Below, in pieces: positions 1 to 7,815 of a stretch of DNA of 63,789 nt. The notes beneath the pieces were generated by a model that saw only the letters and a program-made list of their open reading frames with translations, was not told where the DNA came from and did not search any database. Origin of the DNA: JACDCY01 sp964350145 (GTDB lineage: Bacteria; Gemmatimonadota; Gemmatimonadetes; Gemmatimonadales; Gemmatimonadaceae); the NCBI GenBank assembly GCA_964350145.1, contig CAYGJL010000017.1, positions 1-63,789 on the forward strand, written 5' to 3'. Position 1 is the first letter of the stretch; every line of letters begins with the position of its first letter. The translations under genes and the position numbers were made by a program.

Positions 1-961
1 CGGAGTCGGAATCGGTGAGGATCACGCGCGACCCGCCGGTAACCGCGCTGGCGGCGATCAGGTCCACACGGTTCTGCTTCCGGGGCAACCGGTGGAACAC
101 GAGACTGTCGTTCCCCAGCCATTCCATCCTCGGTACGTACGAATCCGCGTCGCCGCCGGTGTTGATCCACCGGGTCGAGCCGCTCGCGACGTCGATCACT
201 CCGATCCTGATGTCGGCGTTCCGCTCGCCCGCCTTCGGGTACTTAAAGGTCGTGAACGACGGGTATAGCGTCGTCTCGTCTATTAGGGAGAACGGCTTGA
301 CGGCCGTCTGGTCGAAGCGCCAGAACCCGATTCTCTTGCCGTCGGGACTCCAGCGGAACGCGTCGCGCAGCCCGAACTCCTCTTCATACACCCAGTCGGT
401 AGTGCCGTTGATGATCTCCGGGCTCCCGTCGCGCGTGAGCGCGCGCTCCTGCCCCGTCGCGAGATCCGTGACGTAGATGTTGTTGTTTCGAACGAACGCC
501 GCGTGCCGGCCGTCGGGCGACAGCTTGGCGAACATGATCAGCGTGTCCACCCGAGTCACGGGGATCAGCCGGCGCACCGCGACGTCGAAGACGTGAAACC
601 GGCCGCGCGTGTTGGAGCGCCACACCCGCTCCGAGCTGTGAAAGATCAACGCCCGCGTCTGATCTTTTGACCAGATGACGTCCTCGATGTCCAGCCGCTT
701 CCCGTCGTCTCCGACGAAAGCCGCCGCGTCCACCAGCAGCGTGCTCCGGCCGCTCCCGATGTCCACGGTGTGGAAGCTTCCCTCTCTCACGTCCACATAG
801 TTGGCCTCGTTGCCAAGCCAGTGCAGCGTCGGCGACGGCTGGGCGCGGAACTCCGCTGAGTTGAAGATCCGGTCAACGGTCAGCTCGCTGGAGGTTTGCG
901 CAGCGGCAACCGGCGCAATGAGCATGACGGACAAGACGGAGAAATTCAGAACGCGACGCAT
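1..961 (-). CDS. S9-family dipeptidyl-peptidase IV-like protein, N-terminal part
   Basis: The reading frame starts at the ATG at 961 and runs off the left edge of the window, giving about 320 N-terminal residues. The first 20 or so residues (MRRVLNFSVLSVMLIAPVAAA) look like a Sec signal peptide, so the enzyme is probably periplasmic or secreted. The visible part is the beta-propeller domain of prolyl-oligopeptidase family S9B: it has the segment DWVYEEEFGLRDAFRWSPDG and repeated SPDG blades, both typical of DPP-IV. In this family DWVYEEE includes the double Glu that binds the substrate N-terminus. The catalytic Ser-Asp-His domain lies outside the window. The expected role is removal of Xaa-Pro dipeptides from peptides. 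Family assignment is firm; substrate specificity is inferred. Confidence 0.85.
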   Translation of the reverse strand, partial: MRRVLNFSVLSVMLIAPVAAAQTSSELTVDRIFNSAEFRAQPSPTLHWLGNEANYVDVREGSFHTVDIGSGRSTLLVDAAAFVGDDGKRLDIEDVIWSKDQTRALIFHSSERVWRSNTRGRFHVFDVAVRRLIPVTRVDTLIMFAKLSPDGRHAAFVRNNNIYVTDLATGQERALTRDGSPEIINGTTDWVYEEEFGLRDAFRWSPDGKRIGFWRFDQTAVKPFSLIDETTLYPSFTTFKYPKAGERNADIRIGVIDVASGSTRWINTGGDADSYVPRMEWLGNDSLVFHRLPRKQNRVDLIAASAVTGGSRVILTDSDS

Positions 962-1023
962 TTAATGCCCGCCGTTGAAGTGTTGGTATGAATAGCAGGA
1001 CACGGGGCCCTCAGGAAGCAGCG

Positions 1024-1058
1024 CAGTTACTAGTTACTAGTCACTAGTCACCAGTCAC
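1024..1058. repeat. Heptamer array, TAGTCAC type, five units
   Basis: Five consecutive 7-bp units read CAGTTAC, TAGTTAC, TAGTCAC, TAGTCAC and CAGTCAC. The array fills the space between the start of the DPP4-like gene and the stop of the fadJ-like gene. The same 7-bp unit, in either orientation, recurs near 22.2, 31.96, 44.95 and 54.25 kb. Confidence 0.8.
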
Positions 1059-1067
1059 CCTTTTCAG

Positions 1068-3221
1068 CTACCGCCGTGCCGCCTGCAGCAACCGCTCCGC
1101 CGGCTCGAACCGCCCGGGGAACCGGGAATTGAGATCTTCGAGCTGGCCGACCAGCGTCGCCGCTCCGATCGAATCGATGTAGCGGAACGGGCCGCCGCGA
1201 AACGGCGGGAACCCGATGCCGAACACCGCGCCCACGTCGCCGTCGCGCTCCGAGCGGATGATGCCGTCCTCCAGGCAGCGCGCGGCCTCGTTCAGCATCG
1301 CGAAGACGCACCGCTGCTGAATCTCGGCCGCCGGGATCTCGGTGCGCTCACCTGCCGCGCCCGCCACGGCGTAGACCTCCGGGTCCACCGCGCCCTTCTT
1401 CCCTGCTTCGTCGTACAAATAGAATCCCTTCCTGACCTTGCGCCCGTACCGCCCCGCCGCGACGAGCCGATCGATCGCTCCTGCGGGAGCGAACCGGTCG
1501 CCGAACGCCTGGTGCATCACGCCGGCCGCCTTCGCGCCGACATCCATGCCGACCTCGTCGAGCAGCGTCATCGGCCCGACGGGAAAGCCGAATGCAACCA
1601 TCGCGGCGTCGATCGCCTCGACCGCCGCACCCTGCTCGAGCAGCCTCCCCGCCTCGTTGATGTACGGAAACAGAATCCGGTTGACGTAAAAACCCGGCCC
1701 GTCGTTCACCACGATCACGGTCTTGCCCAGCCGCTTGCCGTACGCGACCGCGGTCGCGATCGCTGCCGGATCCGTACCGGGCGTGGTGATGACCTCGATC
1801 AGAGGCATCTTGTGTACGGGCGAGAAGAAGTGCATTCCCAACACCCGCCCGGGCCGCTCGGCGGCCTCCGCGATTCGCGCGATCGGGATCGTGCTCGTGT
1901 TCGTCGCGAAGATCGCCTCCGGCTTCAGCACCGGCTCGACCTCGCGCAACACCTCGTGCTTCGTCGCGAGGTCCTCGAACACGGCCTCGATCACAAGGTC
2001 CACGCTGCCGAAGCCGCTGTAGTCCACGGTCCCGCCCAGCAGCGACATCGTGTCTTCGAGCTGCGGGCGGGTGATCTGCCGCTTGGTGAGCCGCTCCTTC
2101 AGCACCGATCGCACCGTGGCGATGCCTTTTCCGACCCGCCCATGATCCGCGTCCTTCATGCGCACGACTGTTCCCTGCTGAACGGCCACCGACGCGATCC
2201 CCGAGCCCATGAAGCCGGCACCGAGGATGCCGAGCTTCTTCACTTCGCGGGGCACCACCGGCACGTCCACGCCGCTGTCCTTCTTCAGTGCGGTGGTCGC
2301 GAAGAAGAGATAGATGAGCTGGCGCGACACGTCGGTCGCCGCCATCTCGCCGAACAGCCGCGATTCCTCCCGGTATCCGTGCGCGCGCCGTCCGCTCAAT
2401 CCCGCGGCAATCGCGTCGAGCGCGGCGAGCGGCGCGGGATAGTGTCCCTTGGTTTTCTTGAGCGTCTCCTCGCGCGCCTTCCGCAGCACCACGCTTCTGC
2501 CGACCGGATTACCGTCGAGCAGCGCGTCCACGAAGCCGCGCTCCTTCCGAATCTGCGGCCGCTTGCCGTTACCCAGCTCCTTCGCGCGCCGCACGGCGAT
2601 CTGCCGCAGGATCGCCGGATGGACCAGCTCCTCGACCAGCCCCATCTGATAGGCCTTCTTCGCCCGGACATTCTTGCCCGTGAGAATCATGTCGAGGGCG
2701 GCGCGCAGCCCCACCTTGCGCGGCAGCCGCTGCGTCCCGCCCGCGCCCGGAATGAGTCCGAGCTGAACCTCGGGCAGCGCGAGCACGGTCTTCGGATGAT
2801 CGGTCGCGACGCGATACGTGCACGCCAGCGCGAGCTCCAGCCCCCCGCCAAGGCACGCGCCGTGAATCGCCGCGACGAGTGGAATCCGCATCTTCGCGAC
2901 CGTATCGATGAGCATCTGGCCGTCCCTGCTCAACCGCTCGGCCTGCGCCGCGGTCTCCAGCAGCAGGAACTCCCCGATGTCGGCGCCGGCGATGAACACG
3001 TCCGGCTTGCCGCTGATCAGTACCGCGCCACGGACGTCCTTGTCGCGCTCGAGCCGGTCGGCCAGCGCGAGGAACTCGTCCTTCACTCCGCGGCCGATCT
3101 TGTTGATCGATTCGCCCGGGAGGTCGAACGTGATGACGGCGATACCGTCCTCCACGTCCACGGTCAGCGCGTATGGTCCGCGCTTCTCATTCTGCTCAAC
3201 GGTGCGCAGCATGTCCGTCAT
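1068..3221 (-). CDS. fadJ: Fatty-acid oxidation complex alpha subunit (enoyl-CoA hydratase / 3-hydroxyacyl-CoA dehydrogenase)
   Basis: This 717-residue bifunctional beta-oxidation enzyme hydrates 2-enoyl-CoA and oxidises the 3-hydroxyacyl-CoA with NAD+. The N-terminal crotonase domain has the oxyanion-hole segment HGACLGGGLE near residue 120, with the two expected catalytic Glu at about 129 and 151 (LPEVQLGLIPGAGG). The dehydrogenase domain begins with a Rossmann motif GAGFMGSGIA in the middle of the protein and has the MHFFSPVHKMPLIEV active-site segment. The chosen ATG at 3221 overlaps the stop of the upstream thiolase gene (ATGA), implying translational coupling. A frame extending further upstream is only a shadow of the thiolase gene. 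The length fits FadB/FadJ (about 715). The fadJ symbol follows from pairing with a FadI-type thiolase and is less certain than the function. Confidence 0.93.
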   Translation of the reverse strand: MTDMLRTVEQNEKRGPYALTVDVEDGIAVITFDLPGESINKIGRGVKDEFLALADRLERDKDVRGAVLISGKPDVFIAGADIGEFLLLETAAQAERLSRDGQMLIDTVAKMRIPLVAAIHGACLGGGLELALACTYRVATDHPKTVLALPEVQLGLIPGAGGTQRLPRKVGLRAALDMILTGKNVRAKKAYQMGLVEELVHPAILRQIAVRRAKELGNGKRPQIRKERGFVDALLDGNPVGRSVVLRKAREETLKKTKGHYPAPLAALDAIAAGLSGRRAHGYREESRLFGEMAATDVSRQLIYLFFATTALKKDSGVDVPVVPREVKKLGILGAGFMGSGIASVAVQQGTVVRMKDADHGRVGKGIATVRSVLKERLTKRQITRPQLEDTMSLLGGTVDYSGFGSVDLVIEAVFEDLATKHEVLREVEPVLKPEAIFATNTSTIPIARIAEAAERPGRVLGMHFFSPVHKMPLIEVITTPGTDPAAIATAVAYGKRLGKTVIVVNDGPGFYVNRILFPYINEAGRLLEQGAAVEAIDAAMVAFGFPVGPMTLLDEVGMDVGAKAAGVMHQAFGDRFAPAGAIDRLVAAGRYGRKVRKGFYLYDEAGKKGAVDPEVYAVAGAAGERTEIPAAEIQQRCVFAMLNEAARCLEDGIIRSERDGDVGAVFGIGFPPFRGGPFRYIDSIGAATLVGQLEDLNSRFPGRFEPAERLLQAARR

Positions 3222-4519
3222 GCGCGCTCCACGACCATGGCGAAGCCCATCCCGCCAGCGGCGCACACCGTCATCAGGCCGAACTGTCCGCCGCGCCTGC
3301 CCAGCTCGTTGAGCAACGTGACCGTGATGCGCGAGCCCGTCGCGCCGAACGGATGCCCGATGGCAATCGATCCGCCCATGACGTTGAGCTTCGCGCGATC
3401 TACTGCACCGACCGGCTCGGAGAAGCCGGCGCGCTCCGCCCACTCCCGCGATTCCAGCCCGCGCAGGTTCGACAGCACCTGCGCCGCGAACGCCTCGTGC
3501 ATCTCCACGAGATCCATGTCGCGCAAAGTGAGGCCCGCGCGCTGGAGTGCTACCGGCGCCGCAAGCACCGGTCCCTGCAGGAGCTGCTCGCCGGGATCGA
3601 GCGCGGCGTACGCGTACGACCGTATGAAACCGAGAGGAGGGTAGCCCAGCGAGCGCGCTTTCTCCTCGCTCATCAGTAGTACGCACGCGCCGCCGTCGGT
3701 GAGCGGTGACGCGTTGCCCGCGGTAACCGTCCCGTACTTCCGGTCGAACACTGGCTTGAGCGCCGCGAGCTGCTCGATGCTCGTGTCGCTCCGGATCCCG
3801 TTGTCGGCCGTTGCGAACGTCTCGTATTTCGGCGGGACGTACACCGGCATGATCTCGGCCGTGAGCCGTCCGTCCGCCGTGCCGGCCGCGGCCATTCTGT
3901 GCGAGCGCAATGCGTACTGGTCCTGCTCCTCGCGCGTGACGCCGTTGAGCTTTGCCATCTTCTCCGCCGACTGGCCCATAGTCTCGCCGGTGGACGGCTC
4001 TGCGATGGCGGGCGTGATCGGAACAAGGTCACGCGGGCGGATCTTCGCCATCGCTCCAGCGCGCCCGCCGAGCGTCTTGGACTTCGAGGCCTTGACGAGG
4101 GCGTCCGAGAATCCCTGCGAGTGCAGCATCGGAATATTCGACAGCGTCTCGGCGCCCCCAGCGATCGCGACGTCCACGTGTCCGAGAACTATCTGATCGG
4201 CGGCGTCCGTGATCGCCTGGTTCGCCGACGCGCACGCGCGACTGACGCTGAACGCCTGCACTCCCTTAGGCAGCATCGGCATCAGTGCGATCTCGCGCGC
4301 GATGTTCGGCGCGAGGACGTTGGGAATCACCGTGCCGAACACGATGGCCTGGACTTCCTTCGCGTCCAGTTCCGTCCGTTGCAGCAGCTCCGCGACGCAC
4401 AGCTTGCCCAGCTCGATCGCGTTGAACGATTTGAGGGACGTGCCCGCTCTGGTGAACGGCGTCCGCACACCGGCGACGATCGCCACGCGTCTGCCGGTCC
4501 CGCTCCCGAAGGTCGCCAT
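3218..4519 (-). CDS. fadI: Acetyl-CoA C-acyltransferase (3-ketoacyl-CoA thiolase, FadI type)
   Basis: This 433-residue thiolase performs the last beta-oxidation step, cleaving 3-ketoacyl-CoA with CoA. The nucleophilic Cys is near residue 96 (SVSRACASANQA), the His is in GHPFGATG, and the second catalytic Cys is in VCAAGGMG at the C-terminus. The start at 4519 (MATFGSGTGRRVAIVAG) puts the conserved VRTPF block at about residue 20, as usual; a longer frame upstream lacks family similarity. It is the first gene of a two-gene leftward operon with the alpha subunit. Its start lies 37 bp from the divergent glycerol-3-phosphate dehydrogenase gene, so both promoters must share that short space. Confidence 0.93.
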   Translation of the reverse strand: MATFGSGTGRRVAIVAGVRTPFTRAGTSLKSFNAIELGKLCVAELLQRTELDAKEVQAIVFGTVIPNVLAPNIAREIALMPMLPKGVQAFSVSRACASANQAITDAADQIVLGHVDVAIAGGAETLSNIPMLHSQGFSDALVKASKSKTLGGRAGAMAKIRPRDLVPITPAIAEPSTGETMGQSAEKMAKLNGVTREEQDQYALRSHRMAAAGTADGRLTAEIMPVYVPPKYETFATADNGIRSDTSIEQLAALKPVFDRKYGTVTAGNASPLTDGGACVLLMSEEKARSLGYPPLGFIRSYAYAALDPGEQLLQGPVLAAPVALQRAGLTLRDMDLVEMHEAFAAQVLSNLRGLESREWAERAGFSEPVGAVDRAKLNVMGGSIAIGHPFGATGSRITVTLLNELGRRGGQFGLMTVCAAGGMGFAMVVERA

Positions 4520-4556
4520 TACAGGGAACTTAACGTGGGGGGTATATGTTTCCAGG

Positions 4557-6074
4557 ATGGCGGCGCCGCTTCCGACGTCCGTTCCCGTCCAGGCCCTCGC
4601 CCACCGCGCGCGCCTGGCGCGGGAGCCGTTCGATGTAGTGATCATTGGGGGCGGCATAAACGGCTGTGGCATAGCCCGCGATGCCGCCATGCGCGGCTTG
4701 AGAGTCGCCCTATTCGAGAAGGACGACTTCGGCAGCGGCACGTCGAGCCGCACGTCCCGCCTCGTGCACGGCGGGCTGCGCTACCTGGAGCAGGGGCGGG
4801 TGGGTCTCGTGCGCGAGTCCCGGCGCGAGCGCGCGACGCTCATGCGCGTAGCGCCGCATCTCGTGCGGCCGCTTCGCTTTACCTGGCCGGTTTATCGCGG
4901 CTCGCGCGTGTCCGCGCGAAAGCTGGGCGCCGGTCTCACGCTGTACGACCTGCTCTCGCTCTCCCGCCCGGGCCGATGGCACGAGCGGCTGTCGGCGGCA
5001 GAAGTCCTCACGCGCGAGCCGGCGCTCGAGCCCGCGGGGCTCGCCGGCGGCGGCGCCTACTTCGACTCATCCACGGACGACTCGCGCCTTACACTGGCCA
5101 ACGCGCTGAGCGCGGCCTACTGGGACGCGGCGGTGGCGAATCACATGAGCGCGGAGCTGCTTTCCGGCGGCGCGCCGCACCGTATCGCTCTCACCGACAA
5201 TGTGACGGGCGAAAAGCTCGCGATCTCGGCGCGCGCCGTGGTGCGCGCGCTCGGGCCCTGGACTTCCGCCCTCGAGCGCAGCAAAGGCTCGCACATCGCG
5301 GTCAATCGCTCGCTCGTGGGAAACCGCGATGCCATCGCGCTAGCGTCGCCGATCGACGGACGCGTGATGTTCATCCTTCCGTCCGGTTCGCAGACGATCA
5401 TCGGGACCACCGAGGTTCTCACGCGCGTGTCGCCCGACGAGGTGCGCGCGTCGGAATCGGAGATCTCCTATCTCATCGAGTCCGCCAACGCCTATCTCGC
5501 CGGCGCCCGCCTCCGGCGCGCGGACGTAATAACGGCCTGGGCCGGACTCCGTCCGCTCGCATACTCGCCGACGGCAGAGGATCCCTCCTCGCCGTCGCGC
5601 GAGCATCTCATCACGCGTGACGAGTCCGGCACGATCACCCTCACCGGCGGCAAGCTCACGACCTACCGCGCCGTCGCCGAGGAAGTGGTGGATCTCGTGC
5701 AGGTCACGCTCGGTATGCGCGCGACGGGATCACGCACGTCCCGGGAAGCGTTGCCCGGTGCCGACCGCGAGAGCGAGATAGCCGAGATGATCCGCGCGGA
5801 TCCTGCCCTGGCGCGACGCCTGGCGAGCGACTGCGAAGTGCGCGCGGCGGATCTGGTCCATTCGGTTCGGTACGAGCACGCCCTGACACTCAGCGACCTT
5901 CTCATCCGCCGTACCCAGGCCGCCTTTCGCGCGCGCGACCACGCTATGTCTCTCGCCGCTCCGACCGCGGAAGTTGTGGCACCGATGCTTGGATGGAGTG
6001 CGGAAATGAAGGAGTCAGCGGTAGCGGATTATGCCCGCGAGGTCGAGAGGACGTTCACGGTGGATCCCGGCTAG
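4557..6074 (+). CDS. glpD: FAD-dependent glycerol-3-phosphate dehydrogenase
   Basis: This 505-residue flavoprotein oxidises sn-glycerol-3-phosphate to dihydroxyacetone phosphate and passes electrons to the quinone pool; the family is a peripheral membrane protein. The FAD-binding motif VIIGGGINGCGIARDAA is near residue 25, followed by the family signature FGSGTSSRTSRLVHGGLRYL. A C-terminal GlpD-type helical domain follows the segment TLTGGKLTTYR. The ATG at 4557 is chosen because it begins just upstream of the FAD motif; the open frame extends further 5' only as antisense of the thiolase. No glpK or glpF is adjacent. The pairing with fad genes suggests lipid-derived substrates, which is an inference. 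Confidence 0.92.
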   Translation: MAAPLPTSVPVQALAHRARLAREPFDVVIIGGGINGCGIARDAAMRGLRVALFEKDDFGSGTSSRTSRLVHGGLRYLEQGRVGLVRESRRERATLMRVAPHLVRPLRFTWPVYRGSRVSARKLGAGLTLYDLLSLSRPGRWHERLSAAEVLTREPALEPAGLAGGGAYFDSSTDDSRLTLANALSAAYWDAAVANHMSAELLSGGAPHRIALTDNVTGEKLAISARAVVRALGPWTSALERSKGSHIAVNRSLVGNRDAIALASPIDGRVMFILPSGSQTIIGTTEVLTRVSPDEVRASESEISYLIESANAYLAGARLRRADVITAWAGLRPLAYSPTAEDPSSPSREHLITRDESGTITLTGGKLTTYRAVAEEVVDLVQVTLGMRATGSRTSREALPGADRESEIAEMIRADPALARRLASDCEVRAADLVHSVRYEHALTLSDLLIRRTQAAFRARDHAMSLAAPTAEVVAPMLGWSAEMKESAVADYAREVERTFTVDPG

Positions 6075-6089
6075 ACAGGTGCCGTTGCT

Positions 6090-6227
6090 GGTTCGGGGGC
6101 CNNNNNNNNNNNNNNNNNNNNNNNNNNNNNNNNNNNNNNNNNNNNNNNNNNNNNNNNNNNNNNNNNNNNNNNNNNNNNNNNNNNNNNNNNNNNNNNNNNN
6201 NCGGGGGCCAGCCTCGGCCCCCGAACC
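6090..6227. terminator. Probable bidirectional terminator hairpin split by the first N gap
   Basis: GGTTCGGGGGCC at 6090-6101 is the exact reverse complement of GGCCCCCGAACC at 6216-6227. The two sides of the gap also share CGGGGGCC (6094-6101 and 6202-6209). Overlapping those 8 bases gives a 12-bp perfect stem with a 6-base AGCCTC loop between two convergent genes. No T-run follows, so termination is inferred from position and stem strength. Confidence 0.6.
6102..6201. other. Assembly gap (100 N)
   Basis: Exactly 100 N, the usual placeholder of a scaffolder, so the length is not measured. The flanks share an 8-base overlap within a perfect inverted repeat. The gap may therefore contain no missing sequence at all. 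Confidence 0.99.
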
Positions 6228-6243
6228 CCGCCAGGCGTAACCG

Positions 6244-6720
6244 CTAGACCGATGTCGAATCGTGAATGGTCTTCAGGTCGACGACTTTGAGCCGCCGCAC
6301 GCCCGCCGGCAACTTCAAAATCGCAACCTCGCCCAGAGCTTTTCCGACGACAGCGAGCCCGATCAGCGACGACATCGTGACGTGGCCTTCCTGGAATTCC
6401 ACCGCATCGCCGAACACCAGGCTGTACGTCTCCCGCTCGCCCGTCTTCTCGTCCTCTACGATCACCTCGGATCCGAGGCCGACGCGATCGGCCGGGATTT
6501 GCGCGACGTCGATCTGCGACAGCTTGCTCAGGCGCTGGCGGAGCTGCCCCAGTCGCGCCTGCACGAATTGCTGCCGCTCGAGCGCGGCCTTGTACTCGCT
6601 GTTCTCGCGCAGATCGCCGTACTCCACCGCGCGCTTGATCTCCTGCGGGAGCGTGATGCTCAGCTCGCGCTGGAGACGCTCCACTTCTTCGCCGAGTTTG
6701 GCTTTGAGCTCTTCGATCAT
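6244..6720 (-). CDS. greA: Transcription elongation factor GreA
   Basis: This 158-residue protein has the normal GreA length. The N-terminal half is a long coiled coil with the signature EIKRAVEYGDLRENSEYKAA; its acidic tip residues enter the RNA polymerase secondary channel and stimulate transcript cleavage in backtracked complexes. The C-terminal half is the FKBP-like domain with the VGLGSEVIVEDEKTGE strand and an SLIGLAVVGKALG segment. The ATG at 6720 gives the canonical MIEELKAKLGEEVERLQREL start. It is convergent with glpD, separated by the split hairpin. A heptamer array begins about 14 bp upstream of its start codon, in the presumed 5' leader. Confidence 0.97.
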   Translation of the reverse strand: MIEELKAKLGEEVERLQRELSITLPQEIKRAVEYGDLRENSEYKAALERQQFVQARLGQLRQRLSKLSQIDVAQIPADRVGLGSEVIVEDEKTGERETYSLVFGDAVEFQEGHVTMSSLIGLAVVGKALGEVAILKLPAGVRRLKVVDLKTIHDSTSV

Positions 6721-6733
6721 GACGGCGGTGCGC

Positions 6734-6768
6734 TGGTGATTGGTGCTTCGTGATTAGTGACTGGTAAC
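6734..6768. repeat. Heptamer array, TGGTGAT type (left arm)
   Basis: Five 7-bp units read TGGTGAT, TGGTGCT, TCGTGAT, TAGTGAC and TGGTAAC. They lie just upstream of greA. The units are the reverse complement type of the ATCACCA units at 6798-6818, so the two arrays can fold on each other. Confidence 0.75.
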
Positions 6769-6797
6769 AGATAAACTACCTACAACCGCTCTTACAA

Positions 6798-6818
6798 ATC
6801 ACCAATCACCAATCACCG
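6798..6818. repeat. Heptamer array, ATCACCA type (right arm)
   Basis: Three tandem units ATCACCA, ATCACCA and ATCACCG form the inverted partner of the 6734-6768 array. The last unit supplies the TGA stop codon of the LOG-family gene (6813-6815 on the minus strand). Confidence 0.75.
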
Positions 6819-7781
6819 CTTCGCGTTAAATGCAGTAATCACCGCCTGCGCGGCCTCTTCCGGGTCATCAGTCAGAAAAAGCAGATCCAGGTCGCCCGGG
6901 GAGATCTTCTGCTCGAGCAGCACGCGCGTGTGCAGCCAGCGCAGCAGGCCGGCCCAGTACCGGCGCCCCATGAGGATCACCGGGAACTGGTAGATCTTGC
7001 CCGTCTGAATCAGCGTCACCGCCTCGAACAGCTCGTCCAGCGTGCCGAATCCGCCCGGAAAGATGATGAATGCTGACGAGTACTTAATGAACATCGTCTT
7101 CCGCACGAAGAAGTAGCGGAAGTTCACGAGCGTATCCACGTACGGATTCGCACCCTGCTCGAACGGCAGCTCGATGTTGCAGCCGATGGACGGGCCCCCG
7201 CCGAGGCGCGCGCCCATGTTGGCCGCCTCCATGATGCCCGGGCCCGCGCCGGTGATGATCGAGAACCCGGCCTCCGCGAGCAGCCGCGACACCTCGACCG
7301 CCTTGTCGTACTGCGGGTCGTCCGGGCCGACGCGTGCCGAGCCGAACACGGCGACGCCCTTCTCCGTCTTCGCGAGCACGTCGAACCCCTCGATGAACTC
7401 GCTCATGATTCGGAGCACCCGCCACGGGTCGCTCTTGACGAAATCGGACTCGGCGCGCGGATGCTGCAGCAGCTTTTCGTCTTCCGTCTCGACGATGTGA
7501 TCGCGGATGGCTTCGTCGATGATGCGCGTCGCTCCCACCTGGCGCGTATCCTCGACTCGGGACGGCGGCATACGTCCCGCCTTCATATGCCCGGTCTCGG
7601 TACGCTCTTTCAGCCCGGCCAACGCCGATTCTTCCGCCGACGCGAGTAGGGCCGGGCTCATCGGCTTGCCGCTGGGCGTGCGCGCGCCCTTTCCGCGGCG
7701 GGCCGGCCGCTTCCTGCCGGCCGCCGCCGTCTTCCCCCGGCGGGTCTTCGGCTTCGCGGTATCTTTGCGCTTCTTCTTCAT
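6813..7781 (-). CDS. LOG-family Rossmann-fold protein (TIGR00730 type)
   Basis: This 322-residue protein carries the family hallmark PGGFGTLDELFE and the upstream GAGPGIMEAANMGA nucleotide-binding loop. Relatives are cytokinin-activating nucleoside-5'-monophosphate phosphoribohydrolases (LOG) or related nucleotide hydrolases. About 100 N-terminal residues precede the domain; the first 45 (MKKKRKDTAKPKTRRGK...) are Lys/Arg-rich and low complexity, so unstructured or nucleic-acid binding. The ATG at 7781 is chosen because upstream sequence is antisense to the divergent gene. The domain assignment is good; the actual substrate is unknown. Confidence 0.88.
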   Translation of the reverse strand: MKKKRKDTAKPKTRRGKTAAAGRKRPARRGKGARTPSGKPMSPALLASAEESALAGLKERTETGHMKAGRMPPSRVEDTRQVGATRIIDEAIRDHIVETEDEKLLQHPRAESDFVKSDPWRVLRIMSEFIEGFDVLAKTEKGVAVFGSARVGPDDPQYDKAVEVSRLLAEAGFSIITGAGPGIMEAANMGARLGGGPSIGCNIELPFEQGANPYVDTLVNFRYFFVRKTMFIKYSSAFIIFPGGFGTLDELFEAVTLIQTGKIYQFPVILMGRRYWAGLLRWLHTRVLLEQKISPGDLDLLFLTDDPEEAAQAVITAFNAKR

Positions 7782-7815
7782 CTGGTTACATGGTGAAGTA
7801 CGTGGCCGGAATCTA

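Noticed and set aside
1512..3644. Plus-strand 710-codon frame opposite fadJ
   Set aside because: Arg/His-rich translation without domain similarity; it is the antisense shadow of the fatty-acid oxidation gene.
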